DNA of 64,000 nucleotides from Vitis vinifera (GCF_030704535.1 NC_081817.1:8707001-8771000), one strand, 5' to 3'; counted from the stretch's first letter, positions 34,001 to 45,755 are shown. Notes: generated by a model from the sequence alone, not told the origin. Numbers and translations are program-made.

Positions 34001-37000
34001 GGTTGTCCTACATCACAACTATTCATGGAGAAAACCATAGGACTATCTAGTCCACTAAATTGTCTATTAGAAGTTATTTGAAGTGCCAGGAATGTTGAAC
34101 AAGTTCTTCTCCGCATGCAATCTATATGCACAACCTTACTCTTCAATAATCCTCCTACCTGCAAACATTGAATCCATAAAGTGTCAGAAATGAATTAGAA
34201 ATTGCCTTTCAGCATTTGCTCAATACTTCAAAATCCACCTGAAGCGTTATTCATGGAATCCATTTTTTTTTATATAAGTAAAAAGGAAGTATATTAATCA
34301 AAAAGCGGAAACACCAAAAGCCAATGCCCTCAAAGTATATAGGGAGTATACACACCGCCTTCCCTTACTAAGAGTCTATCCAGTGTACAAAACTTACAAG
34401 AGAAGAAGGGCTCAAAACTAAGAAAACCCTGACCCAAGACCAAAGATTACATACAAAAGAATATTTCAATCTTTGAAGCAAAAGCTCTTCATTCCTGAAA
34501 GCTAATTTATTCCTCTCCTTCCAAACTAACCATAATATACATAGAGGAGCCATTTGCCAAGCATTATTCATGGAATCCATTAGATTCAGAGAATGGATTA
34601 ATTTTGAACATGATTAGTTTTGAAAGAAAAAATTTGCCTAGAATTTTCAATTCTTAATGCAGGAGAGAATCATTGCAGAAAAACAACTCGTCTTTTATTT
34701 ATATGCAAACAGAACTTCAGGGTCAGGTTTTCACCTGGTAGAAATTTTCTTACTTACCAAAGAAAATCTGGTCACAACCCTCTATGGTTTATTTGATCTC
34801 AGTGCAAATCCTTAGATTTATTGAACTCGCACTTTAGATTGATCTAAGGGTTAATTTTACTGGTACCAATCCAGAATTCACTTGTGATAAGTCTTAGGTC
34901 AAATTTTTTGTCAAAAATAATTTTAATGTTTTGTAAAACTAAAATTAAAATTTTGGAAAACCCATTTTAATGTCCAATGTTCATATTTCGTCCATGGATT
35001 TTATTACCCTGTATAAGTTTTCCTCTGAAGAAATTTCTCTGAAACTGATTTTTTCTAATTCAATGGAGAATTGATCTCAAATGACTACAATTACTTTGCA
35101 TTGAATTCCCAACTACTATTGTGGACACAAAATCTTTCACATTCAAATTGTTTGAAATAAAAAATGTAAAAATAAAATCTTAAGTTGGTTTATCTGTTCA
35201 ATATTTGGTTATTTGTGTTGTTAAGCATGCATCTTTAATTAGGATATATTCCTTGGAAACAAGGAGTTAGGGGTTGTAAATTTAATTCTTAAAAAGGGGA
35301 ATTTGAAAACCCAATATACAGTTAGTTTGTCTAATTCTTATAAATTGTTGGATTGTTGTTGGTGGTACTCATAACTAGGAGTTATATTTGTGAATTTATT
35401 GTAAAAAGAAGTGTTGCTGGTGGGGCCCATATCTTTACCTATCATAGTTAAGGTATTTTTCTGCTCTCTTGGTCTGTGTGTGTTGGCTCTTTCATGCACG
35501 TGTTTTCTTTGTTTTTCAAGTTCTAGTAATATGTAAATTGAGATCATTGTTAAATCAACCAGTGTATGAAGTTGCAAACTGAGAAACAATGTTGCTCTTC
35601 ATTTCTTTATCTTTTCAGTTGGAATTAGTGATTTTATTTTTGCCCCTGGTTCGTTCACTTATACAACATTGTTATTGCAATAACAGCTTGATGTTGATCT
35701 CTTTCTAGTTTCATGATTTTATTTGAAGTGTTTTTGTTAATGTGCACAATTTCATTTCTTTGGTTTCCTGAACTTGTTGGCACCCTCTAGTGCTATAGTG
35801 TGCTTTGAACTGTGTGCTTTTTGCCAAGGAATTTGTTATATGTGAATCTATCTTGACTTGTACAGGGAATGTGTTTTAGCCTTCCTACTCCTGAGGATCC
35901 ATTCAATGAGAGACATGAGAAAAAGGATAGTAAAAGACAAAAAACAAAGAAGCTTGTGCCTTCACGGCAAGATGGTGGACTTTCCTCCAATGGGACCAAT
36001 ACAGCTCTGACGAATGGAACTCTGGATGGGAATCATGTAAATGTAGATCATCAAGAACTGAAAAGGCATGTCAAAAATATAAAGAATGAGCAGAAAGAGG
36101 TTCTTCCGTCCATTGATAATGTGGGAGGGAAATCAGAAAAAGGTAAGATTCCTCTGCCAGGGAAGGGTAGGATTGTCCATGGTCAACAACAACAGTCCTG
36201 TGAAAACTCAGATTGTCCATCAAAGTTTCTCATTCTGTGCTTGAAGTCAATCCAGAGTGCATTGCAGCAGGATGTTATCTTCAATTTCAAAGAAGACAAG
36301 CCTTTATTTGTTAATGAATGGGGAGTTGAGTTCTGGAAGTGTTATTCATCCGGTATTAATATATTGGAGACAAGTGGAGCTTGTTCTACCTTGGAGCAAA
36401 TTGCTTGGATGATTTCTACTGCTGCTGATACTATTGCAAGAAAGGAGAAAGAAGGTCTATTCCTCACTAGCCCCTTTCTTCTATTCCTTGTACCATCCCA
36501 AGAGAAAGCTGCCAAGGTTTGTAAGACTTGTACATTCTTTTTATATGCTGCTTCATTATTGTTATCTTGTTTTGACTCTTCAGACTCATTTACTTAGAAT
36601 TACTTTTATATTATGCCTGCCCAAATACTTTTGAAGCTTAATTCAGTTTAGAGGGCACTCAATATCTGTGTGAATGGAATAATTCCATCATGCTTTTCAT
36701 AGTATTTGAAAGCATAGTATGTGTCCTTAAGAATTGAGTCACTGCACATAAGAAATGTAGTTTATCGCAGAAAATTTGAAACTATCCTCACTTGATCCTA
36801 CTCATATTTTGGAACATCCTTCGCTTTAATAATATGAAGAAAGGGCAACTCACCTGCCTCCCTTCGTTTAATAAATATTTGCATTTTAATTAAAAAAAAT
36901 TCAAAGTGGACTCATTTTAAATGCAAATAGAGACAAAATGATGAGTCGTCATTTCCATGGAAGGAAAAATGCCATTTCTTTGAATTCTTATTCATTTTTT

Positions 37001-40000
37001 TGAGCAACAAAGAGAATACTTTTAACTTATCTTCCTTTGAGTGCTATTAGATTTTCTCAGGCCAGTAAGTTAGCTGTTGACAGTCATCTTTTATTATGCT
37101 CAGGTCCGTGCAGTGTGCAAGCCTTTGAAGGCTCTGGGAATACATACAGTGAGTTTACATCCTGGTGCCTCCTTGGATCACCAGATTCATGGGTAAATAT
37201 AGACTTTTAATATTTGTATATTTTATTTGTTATTTTAAATCTTGACCTCTATATCTTTCACACACATGTGCACATGCACACATGCTAATGCTAACACTAC
37301 TAGATGTGTTTGGTGAAGGTAGAAAAATCTAATGTATGGTCAAGTTTGCCCATGCATCGGTAAAAAGGTACTAATAAAAAATAAAATCCTGTGTAAAGAT
37401 CATAATTTTTGTTCTTGGGTCAGAAGGACACCATTGCTCTTGCATTATAAAGTTAGCCTTTACCAACTTGATGTTTTCTTAGCCCTTTGTGGTAGTCTTT
37501 TGGGGGATTTTTCCCTTTATTATTTCTTCAGATATTTTCTTCTCTTTAAAAGAGCTTCTTACGTGCTCTTGCATCCATTCCTTTTCCCCTTTACTGAAGT
37601 TGCTTTTAGGTTTCCATCTGATAATAATAGTTGTATTTTGTTCCTGGACTTCTTTAGCAGTGTCTGGAGTGCATACTGTACTTTACTGTGCCACTTCATT
37701 GATTTTGTTATGAAGTATCTATTCCAACGTCTATGATGAATGTGTCAGGTTGGCTTTTGGTTTTGTGTCATGTGCATTGTGTTAGAGAGCCTAAAAACTG
37801 GAATACTTTTTCTTATCATTTTAACAATTGCATTTGGCATTATGTACACTCAATTATAATGAAGAAAGAAGAGAGTAGAATATCAAGGTTAATTTCTTCC
37901 TAAGTAGCTTAATCGGATGCGTTCCTAAGCAAATCATTCAACTGTTGCCATACATAAATGGAGAGAAGAAATACAAGCAAATAAATCAGTATACATGGAA
38001 ACAAATTAACAACTAATTTAGGAATATTTTGACACTCCCCCTCAAGTTGGTTCAAAGATATTTTCCATTCCTAGCTTGCTCACCATAAACTTGAATGTAG
38101 ACTTGAAGTACCCTTTGTTTCTTTGTTAGAATAAAGGGTGTGCATATTTGTCCACTCTCAAATTTTCCTTACTAAAATGTTGTTCTAGTTTAACATGCTT
38201 AGTTCTATCAAGTTGTACTGAATTTTGTGCAATGCTAATTATTGTCCTATTATCATCATGTATCCTCATAGGTTACTTGAGAAGAATCTTGGGCCACAAT
38301 AACTCATATATTCCAAGAGCCATTGCATGAAATTCAGATTTTGTACTCAATCTTGCCACTGCAAGATAGTTTTTGTTTCTCCAAGTGACTAAATTTCCTT
38401 GTATAAATGTGCAATATCCTGTCATTGACCTATTGTTTGTAATGGACCTTGCATGATCTGCATCCATGTAAGCTTTAACCTACAAATTATTGTTCTTTAA
38501 GAATAATTAATCTTTATAGATATGGACTTAAGGTGTCTTAGGATCCTTTGAACAACCTCTATGTGACACTCTAAGGGTGAATGCATTAACTGACTTATCA
38601 AGTTCATATCATAGACTATTTTAGGTATTGTGTGTGAAAGGTGGATTAACTTTCCAACAAGTCTTTGGTATCTCCCTTTTCCGCTGACACTCCATCTATG
38701 ATAGCTCCTAATTAATGATTTGGGTCAATAGGAGTATCTTCTAGTTTACAACTCTTCATTTTGGTCTCATTGAGCAAATCCAAAACATACTTCATTTATG
38801 AAATAAATATTCCTTTATTAAACCTTGGCACTTCCATCCCAAAAAGTATCTTAAAGTCTCAAGTCTTTTATTTTCAAATTCCTTTACCAGAAGATTCTTT
38901 AGATCCTTCATTTCTTCCACATCATCGCCTTTCAAAATTATATCATACACTTAGACAAAAAGTGTTGTAATTTTGTGTGATTCCATTGGCTTTGACAATA
39001 CCCAAATTTAAGAATGGACTTGGTGAACCTATCGAACCATGCTCTAGGAGACTATTTCAAACCATACAAAGATTTTCTCAACTTATAAACCTTCCCATAA
39101 TTTAAGTTGTCTTCATAACTAGGTGGTAAATCCATGTGAACTTCCTCTTCTAGGGAGCCATGCAAAAAAACATTCTTTACATCAAATTGTTGTAGTGGTC
39201 AATTTAAATTTCCTACCAAAGATAAGAGAATCCTAATGAAATTAATTTTTGCATCATTTGCAAAGGTTTCTTGATAGTCAATTCCGTTGGTTTGTTTGTA
39301 CCCCTTGGCTAGTAATCTAGCCTTGTGTCTCTCTATTGAACTACCAGTTTTGTAGTTAATGGTGAAACCCCGTTTACATTCAACTATTCTTTTCCCTTTA
39401 GGTAAATCCACAATTTCCTATGTATCATTCTTATACAAAGCTCTCATTTCTTCAAATAGCCTCTTTCCACTTAGGATTTTTTTTCAAGCATTTGATATGT
39501 TTTGTGGGACAAAATCAGAGGGAAAATTAGTTTTAAAACCTTTATAATTGAGACTAAGTCTATGGAAAGACAACAAATTTGAGAGAGGACATTTAGTACA
39601 GGTTCTCATTCCTTTTCTAATGACAATAGGAATATGCAAATCTATATCACACATTGGGTTAGAAAAAGGAGAGGGAAGAGAGTCAGAATTAACTAATTCC
39701 GGGATTGATGACTGGTTGTGCTTGAGAGAGATGGGACCTTTTAACTTCTGCTGCTTCTTCCCTGAGTAAGCCAACAGATCTGGTCTATTACCAGCTGCTG
39801 GCAGATTTGCAACCATTTTCCTTGGCCTTGACTTGATTTTCTGACTCAATTCCTTGCAACAAACTTTGTCCCCAGCCTGGCTATTGCTTTGGTCATAACG
39901 CTTGCTGGTATCATTTAGGATTGGAAGAGGGAGTGGGCTATTTGTCTCCCATAACTGATCTTTGTTATAACTCTTCTAACCTTGAAGATCAGCCATTGGA

Positions 40001-43000
40001 AAGTTTTCTTCATCTTCAGAGACTAACATCCATAGAGACAAGCACTTTTGAGGAAAGTATTGCAAGACAATGCACTTTAGAGCTTTAGGAACAAGTTTGT
40101 CCTCTTTTTACGGTGGATATGAAAAAAGCCAACTCACTCAAATATTCTTGGTGAAAGGGATCCAATGATATGTAAATGAGGGAAATAATGTTTCAAGGTG
40201 TTAATAGGGATTTGGAAATTCAAAATCTTTAAAGGCATTCGATTTATTAGGTATGCAGCCTTAAGAATTGAATTCTGCCTAATAGTGTTTAGGGACATTT
40301 CTAGAAAATATCAATGCCTAACAAGGGCTTTTTTATGTTTTTTTTTTTTTTCTTCCTATTACCCCATTTTGTTGGGGTGTATCAATATAAGAAGTTTAAT
40401 GCACGATCCCATTTGTAAGGAAATATGAACCAAGGGTGTTGCTAGGATATTTCCATCCATTATCAAATCTCAACACTTAAAATTTTTGCATGAAATTGGT
40501 TTTCAATCATTTTATGAAAATGTTTGAAGGTGGTGGTAGGATCGGGTTTATCCTTGAGGAGATAGATCCAAGTATCATGAGTACAATCATCAATGAAATT
40601 AATGAACCACTTAAACCCTGAAAGACAAATAACTCTTAAGGGACCCCAAAAGTCATTGGGCACCATAAAGGAAGGAGTTTCAGAATTACTTGGAGAAATC
40701 TCTTATCACTTGGAGAAAAGGACACCTGGTGATTTTTGGACACAAGCTTCACATTTAAACATAGACAGACTAGGCTTGAGAACATTTTGGGATACAATGC
40801 TTTTGATGACATAAAATTGGGATGACCAAGTCTTTGATGTAAGTAACCAAACCTCTCCCTCTTAATCCCTACAATTCCTTGTTTGATAAACTTGCATATG
40901 ATTATTTGCCTTTGGCTCTAAGTAGTAAAGTCCCTCTCTCTCTTTAGCATTGCCAATCATCTTCCATATAACTAGGTCCTCAAAAATACAACAATTGAAA
41001 AAAGACTGTTATTAAGCAATTTTAAGACTTTGTTAATTTATTGATGGACAACAAGTTACATGAGATATTTGGCATATGAATAATAGAAGGAAGAGTTATA
41101 AAAGGTGAAACAACAACCAAACCTTTGCCACTAATAGGGGTTATACACCCATTAGCAACTTTAACTTTTTCTTTTTCTGAACAAATGGTATAAGTTGTGA
41201 ACAAATTTGACTCCTTTGTCATGTGATCAGTGGCCCTTGAATCAATGATCCAAGGACTTCAAGATGATAAAACATTAAGGGCTACATGAGTTTTACTTGA
41301 TTGTGTTAAGATACAAGAAGAGGAGGAAGGAACCTCAGATTTGCCTATCAATTTGTACAAGAGGTCTAGCTGTTCCTTGGTGAAAATAGGCCTTTCTGAA
41401 ATGGAGGCAAGGACTGGTTTTTCCTCAAACGCAGTTTCCATGGAAGCTCCTTGGTAGGCCTTGCTATTTCTATTAGCTAGTTTGTTTCCCTTTCCTCCAT
41501 ATTATGGTTTTCCATGCAACTTCTATCAAGTCTCCTTAGTGTGTCTTGGTTTGTTACAATTACCATACCAAAGAGTCTTTTTTTCTTCATTCTTTATTGA
41601 TCCAAACTTTTGTGATCTAATAATGGAGTTTCCTTGAATGGTGTTTAGGGTTGAATTCTCTTGTGAAGGAGGCCCTAACATCTACTTTCTTCGCAATGAA
41701 CACGTGCATGCACTTTTTGTAGAGATGAAAGGGATCTAAACAAAGGATTTGAGCCCTAACCTGGTCCGGCTCTGAATGAAGATTATCTATAAACTCAAAT
41801 ATCCTTTCTTGCTCCATCCACCTGCTTAGCTTTAAAGTGTCTTCATCATATTCCATTTCAGAGTGTTGATAATGGCCAAGCTCCTGTCATAGACTTTGAA
41901 TTTTGTTGTAGTAAGCTGTCATTGAAGATTCCCTTTGCTTTGTGTAATGGATCATATTTTGCAAACCATAAATCTGGGTAATATTCCGCAGATTTGAATA
42001 CATTTAAATCACCTCATCTCAAACCTCCTTGGCTGTCGAGAGAAACAAGCAAGTCCTGCTGGTTTCTGATTGCATAGAATTCAGCAACCAAGACATGATC
42101 TTGGAGTTTGCTTCATACCATCATTTGAAATCTGGATCCACAGATTTTGGTCCTTCACAGTAGTGAGAAATCACCCCATTTTCCCTCTACTTTTGCTGAA
42201 CAAATTTATGGATTGAGATCACTCTAGGAAGTTTTGTCCATTGAGTTTCTGTGGTAATTTGAAGAGTAGAGTTGTCACCATGAGCTAAAGTTCATGATTG
42301 GCCCATGGCCTTCACTAATTGACTATTTTGAGACACTTCCTGACATTGTTTCATGTGAAAGAAGGCTCAACAAAGGGCAAAAACAAGAAAAAGATCTCTG
42401 AGACTTAGCAATGAAGGCCAATGAGAACTTTATACCAATTTAGGTTTCAACAATGAATGCTGAAAGAAGTTAGTGCCCTGATACCATGTTGGAGAAATTA
42501 AAAATTGGAGTACTTTTTCTTACCAATTTCAACAATCACATTTGTATTTATATAAACTCAGTCATAAACAAGAAAAAGGAAAGTAGTCTATTGAAGTTAA
42601 CTCTCCTGATGTTGGATAATTGGTATGTGGAAGGTAGTTGTGACCATTGGAATGGAAGGCTCATTAGGGGATTATATCATTAGGAGTTAGAAATGGTAGA
42701 ACCCTTTTTCACTCGTCTCCAAAATGTGCTTGTGCATGTATGTAATGAGGATAATTTAACATGAAAATATGCTAATGATGGAAGATTATAGGGTATTGAG
42801 TGCATATTGTAATCTCCCTTTCTCATATAGAAAGGTCTGGGGTTCACCAGCCTGCATATTCTTTTGTTTGGGAAATGATTCTTACTTAATGCAAAAGAGA
42901 AGGGCTTTAGTCCAGAAGTGTTGTTAGGGTAAACAGGAAGAAGAATGGGCCAAGCACTTATCCATTTTATGAAGGTATAGAGTTCATGGTATTTTATCAT

Positions 43001-45755
43001 TCTCAACTTTAGGTATTATTTGGGTGCTTCTTGATACAATTAAGAATACCTTAACTAGTTGGCATGCAGGGATTGTGAGGAAGGAGAAAAATGGAAGTAT
43101 GGCCTTGCAGCTCCATTATGTTTATTTTGGTGTATGTGGAAAAAATGAAATAGAAGGTCTTTAATGGCATAGATTGGTTAGAATTGTAGGTGAAAAATGT
43201 TTGTATGGATTCTTTAGTTGAATGGACTGGAAGATCATTAGGAGATGAAAGACTTCCTTTTATAGACTTCATTGATGTTCTGGGTAGTAAAGGAGTGAAT
43301 GATATCTTTCATTCTGTTTTCATTTGTCTTCTTGGTCTGTGTATATAACATGTGTCCAAGGGTTGACCCACTCCTTAAGTGCTTATTGTTTAAAATTTTA
43401 CATATCAAAAAGAAAAAAAAAAAAAAAAAGAATTTAGGCTAGATTTTTGTCTTTGCCTGCTTTTTCCTACTCTTATAAACAACTGTTTATTGTTCTACAG
43501 CCTAAAAAGTTGTGAGCCTGAATTCCTTGTGGCCACACCTGAGAGACTTTTGGAGCTTATTTCCTTGAAGGCCATTGACATATCTGGTGTCTCCTTATTG
43601 GTAAGCATTTTACCCTTTTCATAACTACAAGTTTCTTATCTTGCTTGCTTTTAATTCTCATAAATGTATTTGACTTATTTCTTTTACGATTTACATTTTC
43701 AGTTGTGCCTATTATTTTGGAGTCTTGACATTTAAAAGGGCAGACTTAAATAATGTATAGGCCAAAATATTTCACTTGTTTAATGGACATTTTGATTTAA
43801 GAGGAAACTATAATAAAGTGCATATCAAAATATTTCACTTTTGTGTTACAGATTCTGAATTTGTTATCTACTAGTTCTCATAAAAATAACAAGAGGAATA
43901 CAGGACTTACCGTTTATGAAGGTCCTCTGATGCTTTCTTGCAAATTTGTCCTTGGTTGTTGATTATCTGTTTATTCTATTCTACTGGTACTGACCATTAA
44001 TGTCTGATCATGCTTTTGAATATCATAAATATACAATTTACTCTCTGAACATCATTGACATATATTTAGGTCTATCTGCTTCTTAAGATGTTATGAAGAA
44101 TTTTATAGATCTTTATCTGGGAAGCTCCTGTTATTTACTATATCAAGTTTTCGTTATGGATGGACATGCTTCACGTCACTACATTTCCTAGGCTCACCTA
44201 GATAACTACTTCTCATTTTAATGTGTGCTGATGTAGGACAACCCTAGGATGGTTGCCTACACTCAAGGGTAGGTGGACTAGGGTTTTATTTTTTAGGGTG
44301 TAAGGAGAGGAACAAAGAATAAATTTTATGGTAGAGAAAATTATAAGATAAGAAATAGAGAGAAAGAAGAAACAATGAAGAAAAGATGGAAAACCTTAAA
44401 GTCTCACTAAGGCCTTCTAGGAGTCTCACAATTGAGAGTTGCAACCTTGCAATGAAAGAAAATATAATATTATTCATCATATCAATTCATCCCTTTGATT
44501 TACATTGATTAACCTATTATAGGCTTCTCTAAGAAATCCAAAGTCTCCTACGACTCTAATAACCTATTATGATTCTAATTATAATTATAACATCCAAAGT
44601 CTACTAGGACTCTAATAACCTGTCATGACTCAAATTCTAATTGTATTATAACCTAACTAGCTAATCCTAATTAGACTCCAACAGATATTAATCCTAATTT
44701 AATTCCAAGTAATATTAATCATAATTTACATTTTCAGTTGTGCCTATTATTTTGGATGGACATGATTCACGTCACTACATTTCCTAGGCTCACCTAGATA
44801 ACTACTTCTCATTTTAATATGTTCTGATGTAGGACAACCCTAGGATGGTTGCCTACACTCAAGGGTAGGTGGACTAGGGTTTTATTTTTTAGGGTATAAG
44901 GAGAGGAACAAAGAATAAATTATATGGTAGAGAAAATTATAAGATAAGAAATAGAGAGAAAAAGAAACAATGAAGAAAAGATGGAAAATCTTAGAGTTTC
45001 ATTAAGGTCTTCTAGGAGTCTTACTTAGAAGAAGATCAATGGAGTCTCACCATTGAGAGTTGCAACCTTGCAATGAAAGAAAATGTAATATTATTCATAT
45101 CAATTCATCCCTTTGATTTACATTGATTAGCCTATTTATAGGCTTCTCTAAGAAATCCAAAGTCTACTACAACTCTAATAACCTATTATGATTCTAATTC
45201 TAATTATAACATCCAAAATCTACTAGGACTCTAATAACCTATCATGACTCAAATTCTAATTATATTATAAATTAACTAACTAATCCTAATTAGACTCTAA
45301 CAAATATTAATCCTACTTTAATTACAACTAATACTAATTCCCTTTCTTGATATATATCTTGAAGATTCATCCTTATCATGTGCATTAGTCCTTTTTCAGT
45401 GATTTGTCTGAAATATGAGCTATTAGATAGCTGTTAGTTGGCATCTTTTATATTAGTGCTCACATTTTTCATAGGTTTGTTACTTTTGGCATCATTACTT
45501 TCTGATTCATTTTTGACATTTAAATAGGTTGTTGACGGACTGGACACTCTCTGTAAAGGAGGCTACCTTGATATGATTAAATCTATTAGGCAGTCAATTT
45601 CTGGAAATCCCCATGCGGTTGTTTTCAGTGAACGCTCAAGCTGTACCTCTGTTCCAGGTGTAGAAGATCTCCTTAGAGGATCATACTGTAGATTACCTCT
45701 TAAAGGTTCAATTAATAATCAAAGTGCTTGCATTGCTCAGTCTATACATGCGTGA
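30858..45755 (+). CDS. DEAD-box-like helicase protein, five visible exons (catalytic motifs degenerate)
   Basis: Exons 30858-31013, 35866-36516, 37104-37192, 43501-43600 and 45528-45755 join in frame with GT/AG borders and encode about 407 residues to a TGA. The product has a Lys/Arg-rich N-terminus, a hydrophilic linker, then a recA-like helicase domain 1: [20 protein letters not shown] (motif Ia), [13 protein letters not shown] (GG region), [16 protein letters not shown] (motif Ib) and VVDGLDTL at the DEAD position. The P-loop position reads ETSGACST with no GKT. A family relative would unwind or clamp RNA, but this one lacks expected ATPase residues. Domain 2 is missing. Near the stop another frame reads EEKLLK before a donor-like GTATGC, suggesting a frameshift. 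Functional status is uncertain. Confidence 0.65.
33552..34015 (+). mobile_element. Short LTR-like element (forward copy)
   Basis: This is the reverse complement of the elements at 44229-44683, 44821-45302 and 59389-59852. Its right end is GGTTGTCCTACATCA. It contains AGCCTATAAATAGGCT (TATA-like, near 33696-33711) and a C-rich tail CACCTACCCTTGAGTGTAGA. The expected outer ~30 bp (TGTTGGAGTC…) is missing on the left. A run of about 27 bp repeats, GGTTATTAGAGTCCTAGTAG plus a few bases (33587-33680), is expanded in this copy. It is a solo LTR or TRIM-like element with no coding capacity. Confidence 0.6.
34265..34563 (-). mobile_element. 5'-truncated LINE with 18 bp target-site duplications
   Basis: The minus-strand insert ends in an A-rich tail (read as TTTTTTTTATATAAG at its left edge) and encodes the extreme C-terminus of a plant L1-type ORF2: [20 protein letters not shown], then [16 protein letters not shown]. 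It is flanked by identical TTATTCATGGAATCCATT at 34247-34264 and 34564-34581. Short length, tail and long duplication are classic for target-primed reverse transcription. It is dead on arrival. Confidence 0.9.
35866..36516 (+). CDS. Helicase-like gene, exon 2
   Basis: Exon 2 has 217 codons between acceptor TTGTACAG and donor GTTTGT (phase 0). A low-complexity, Lys/Gln/Asn-rich linker (first ~110 codons) precedes [18 protein letters not shown] and [20 protein letters not shown], then GACST where a P-loop would be, then [20 protein letters not shown] and the start of motif Ia. This exon also exists as an inverted broken copy at 20565-21130. Confidence 0.75.
37104..37192 (+). CDS. Helicase-like gene, exon 3
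   Basis: Exon 3 runs from acceptor ATGCTCAG to donor GTAAAT, is 89 nt long and leaves phase 2. It encodes [20 protein letters not shown] followed by [10 protein letters not shown], the stretch between helicase motifs Ia and Ib. Confidence 0.75.
38273..38467 (-). pseudogene. copia RNase H fragment
   Basis: Encodes [20 protein letters not shown], then [20 protein letters not shown]. This is the conserved D-A-D-x-A...S-T-x-x-Y core of copia RNase H with the ARSSAEAE-like box changed to ARLSTKSEF. It is broken by stops on both sides. Confidence 0.8.
38930..39411 (-). pseudogene. copia reverse transcriptase fragments
   Basis: The N-terminal RT piece (39199-39411) reads [20 protein letters not shown] and [20 protein letters not shown], matching the copia K-A-R-L-V-A-K-G-x-x-Q start. 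Near 38950 the catalytic box is degraded: the frame reads a stop and then VYDII where YVDDII is expected. It cannot be active. Confidence 0.75.
40463..40780 (-). pseudogene. copia integrase fragment
   Basis: Encodes CEACVQK (zinc-side remnant), then [20 protein letters not shown] and [13 protein letters not shown]. It covers the first catalytic aspartate region (F-I-D-D) of copia integrase. The downstream H-T-P-Q-Q-N-G box is degraded to YTPTKWG near 40370. Stops interrupt the frame. Confidence 0.75.
41022..41222 (-). pseudogene. copia protease / pre-integrase fragment
   Basis: Encodes [20 protein letters not shown] and [19 protein letters not shown], matching the stretch after the copia protease active site (V-x-x-A-d-G...L-H-V-P-x-L-s-x-N-L-L-S). 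The D-S-G-A active site itself is not in this open piece. Confidence 0.7.
41617..42470 (-). pseudogene. copia gag fragment
   Basis: Encodes [20 protein letters not shown] and [19 protein letters not shown], a copia gag match of the R-x-x-F-L-x-G-L...v-R-x-q-i-L type, with the more N-terminal gag in other frames to about 42470. The duplicate at 56945-57630 starts inside this gene. Confidence 0.7.
42475..42486 (-). promoter_or_regulatory. copia primer-binding site
   Basis: TGGTATCAGGGC on the minus strand, directly next to the LTR. It is complementary to the 3' end of initiator tRNA-Met, the usual copia primer (one mismatch to TGGTATCAGAGC). Confidence 0.8.
43040..43430 (+). mobile_element. 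LINE 3' end with poly-A
   Basis: Plus-strand sequence keeps the look of an L1-type ORF2 C-terminus in broken frames ([49 protein letters not shown]) followed by a 3' UTR and an A-rich tail (43411-43430). The 5' edge is unclear and may extend to 42680. It is duplicated at 58195-58591. Confidence 0.6.
43501..43600 (+). CDS. Helicase-like gene, exon 4
   Basis: Exon 4 has 100 nt between acceptor TTCTACAG and donor GTAAGC and ends in phase 0. It encodes [20 protein letters not shown] then [13 protein letters not shown], carrying helicase motif Ib (ATPERL). Its duplicate at 58662-58761 differs at one codon (TGT to CGT, Cys to Arg). Confidence 0.75.
44229..44683 (-). mobile_element. Short LTR-like element, copy in helicase intron 4 (first of two)
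   Basis: Runs from TGATGTAGGACAACCCTAGG to TTAGACTCCAACA. It is the reverse complement of the element at 33552-34015 and a near-repeat of 44821-45302. With its left flank it forms a tandem duplicate unit unique to copy A. Confidence 0.7.
44821..45302 (-). mobile_element. Short LTR-like element, copy in helicase intron 4 (second)
   Basis: Flanked by AATAT at 44816-44820 and 45303-45307. The copy-B counterpart (59389-59852) has the same flanks, so this is probably the original insertion site. Read on the minus strand it begins TGTTAGAGTC and contains GCCTATAAATAGGC. It has no ORF. Confidence 0.65.
45528..45755 (+). CDS. Helicase-like gene, exon 5 (ends at a stop)
   Basis: Starts after TTTAAATAG with [20 protein letters not shown], where DGLD replaces DEAD, then [20 protein letters not shown] and [13 protein letters not shown] before TGA. 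Just past the TGA the +1-shifted frame reads EEKLLK and meets GTATGC, a good donor, so the exon probably once continued and a one-base change created the stop. The same stop is present in copy B. Confidence 0.65.
   Translation, partial: VVDGLDTLCKGGYLDMIKSIRQSISGNPHAVVFSERSSCTSVPGVEDLLRGSYCRLPLKGSINNQSACIAQSIHA

Larger units (their letters stand above)
31014..35865 (+). other. Helicase-like intron 1 (4.85 kb) with inserted elements
   Basis: Non-coding apart from transposable elements: an LTR-like short element (33552-34015) and a LINE tail (34265-34563). A purine-rich AAAGAAAAAG stretch lies near 32636-32670. The rest is AT-rich. Confidence 0.65.
37780..42644 (-). mobile_element. Ty1/copia retrotransposon, decayed, with LTRs, PBS and PPT
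   Basis: The left (3') LTR is 37780-38034 (TGTTAGAG…TTTTGACA), followed by a purine tract on the minus strand (38035-38050). The right (5') LTR starts TGTTGGAG at 42487, directly beside the PBS. It ends near 42644, making it about 100 bp shorter. CATTG flanks both ends (37775-37779, 42645-42649), a possible 5 bp target-site duplication. Minus-strand relics in copia order are gag (41617-42470), protease (41022-41222), integrase (40463-40780), RT (38930-39411) and RNase H (38273-38467). It lies antisense within helicase intron 3. Confidence 0.8.
37193..43500 (+). other. Helicase-like intron 3 (6.3 kb) occupied by transposable elements
   Basis: It holds a decayed copia element (37780-42644) and a LINE tail ending in poly-A (about 43040-43430). 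The right-hand segmental duplication breaks inside this intron at about 41783. Confidence 0.7.

Noticed and set aside
31014..35865. A possible separate gene in the long helicase intron 1 (31653-31898, 35338-35589 frames)
   Set aside because: The frames are short and AT-rich, with no splice pattern or recognised motif.
42680..43006. 108-codon minus frame (also 57842-58126) with [16 protein letters not shown]
   Set aside because: Present only in the duplicated repeat block next to a LINE tail. No domain was seen and it is probably repeat-derived.
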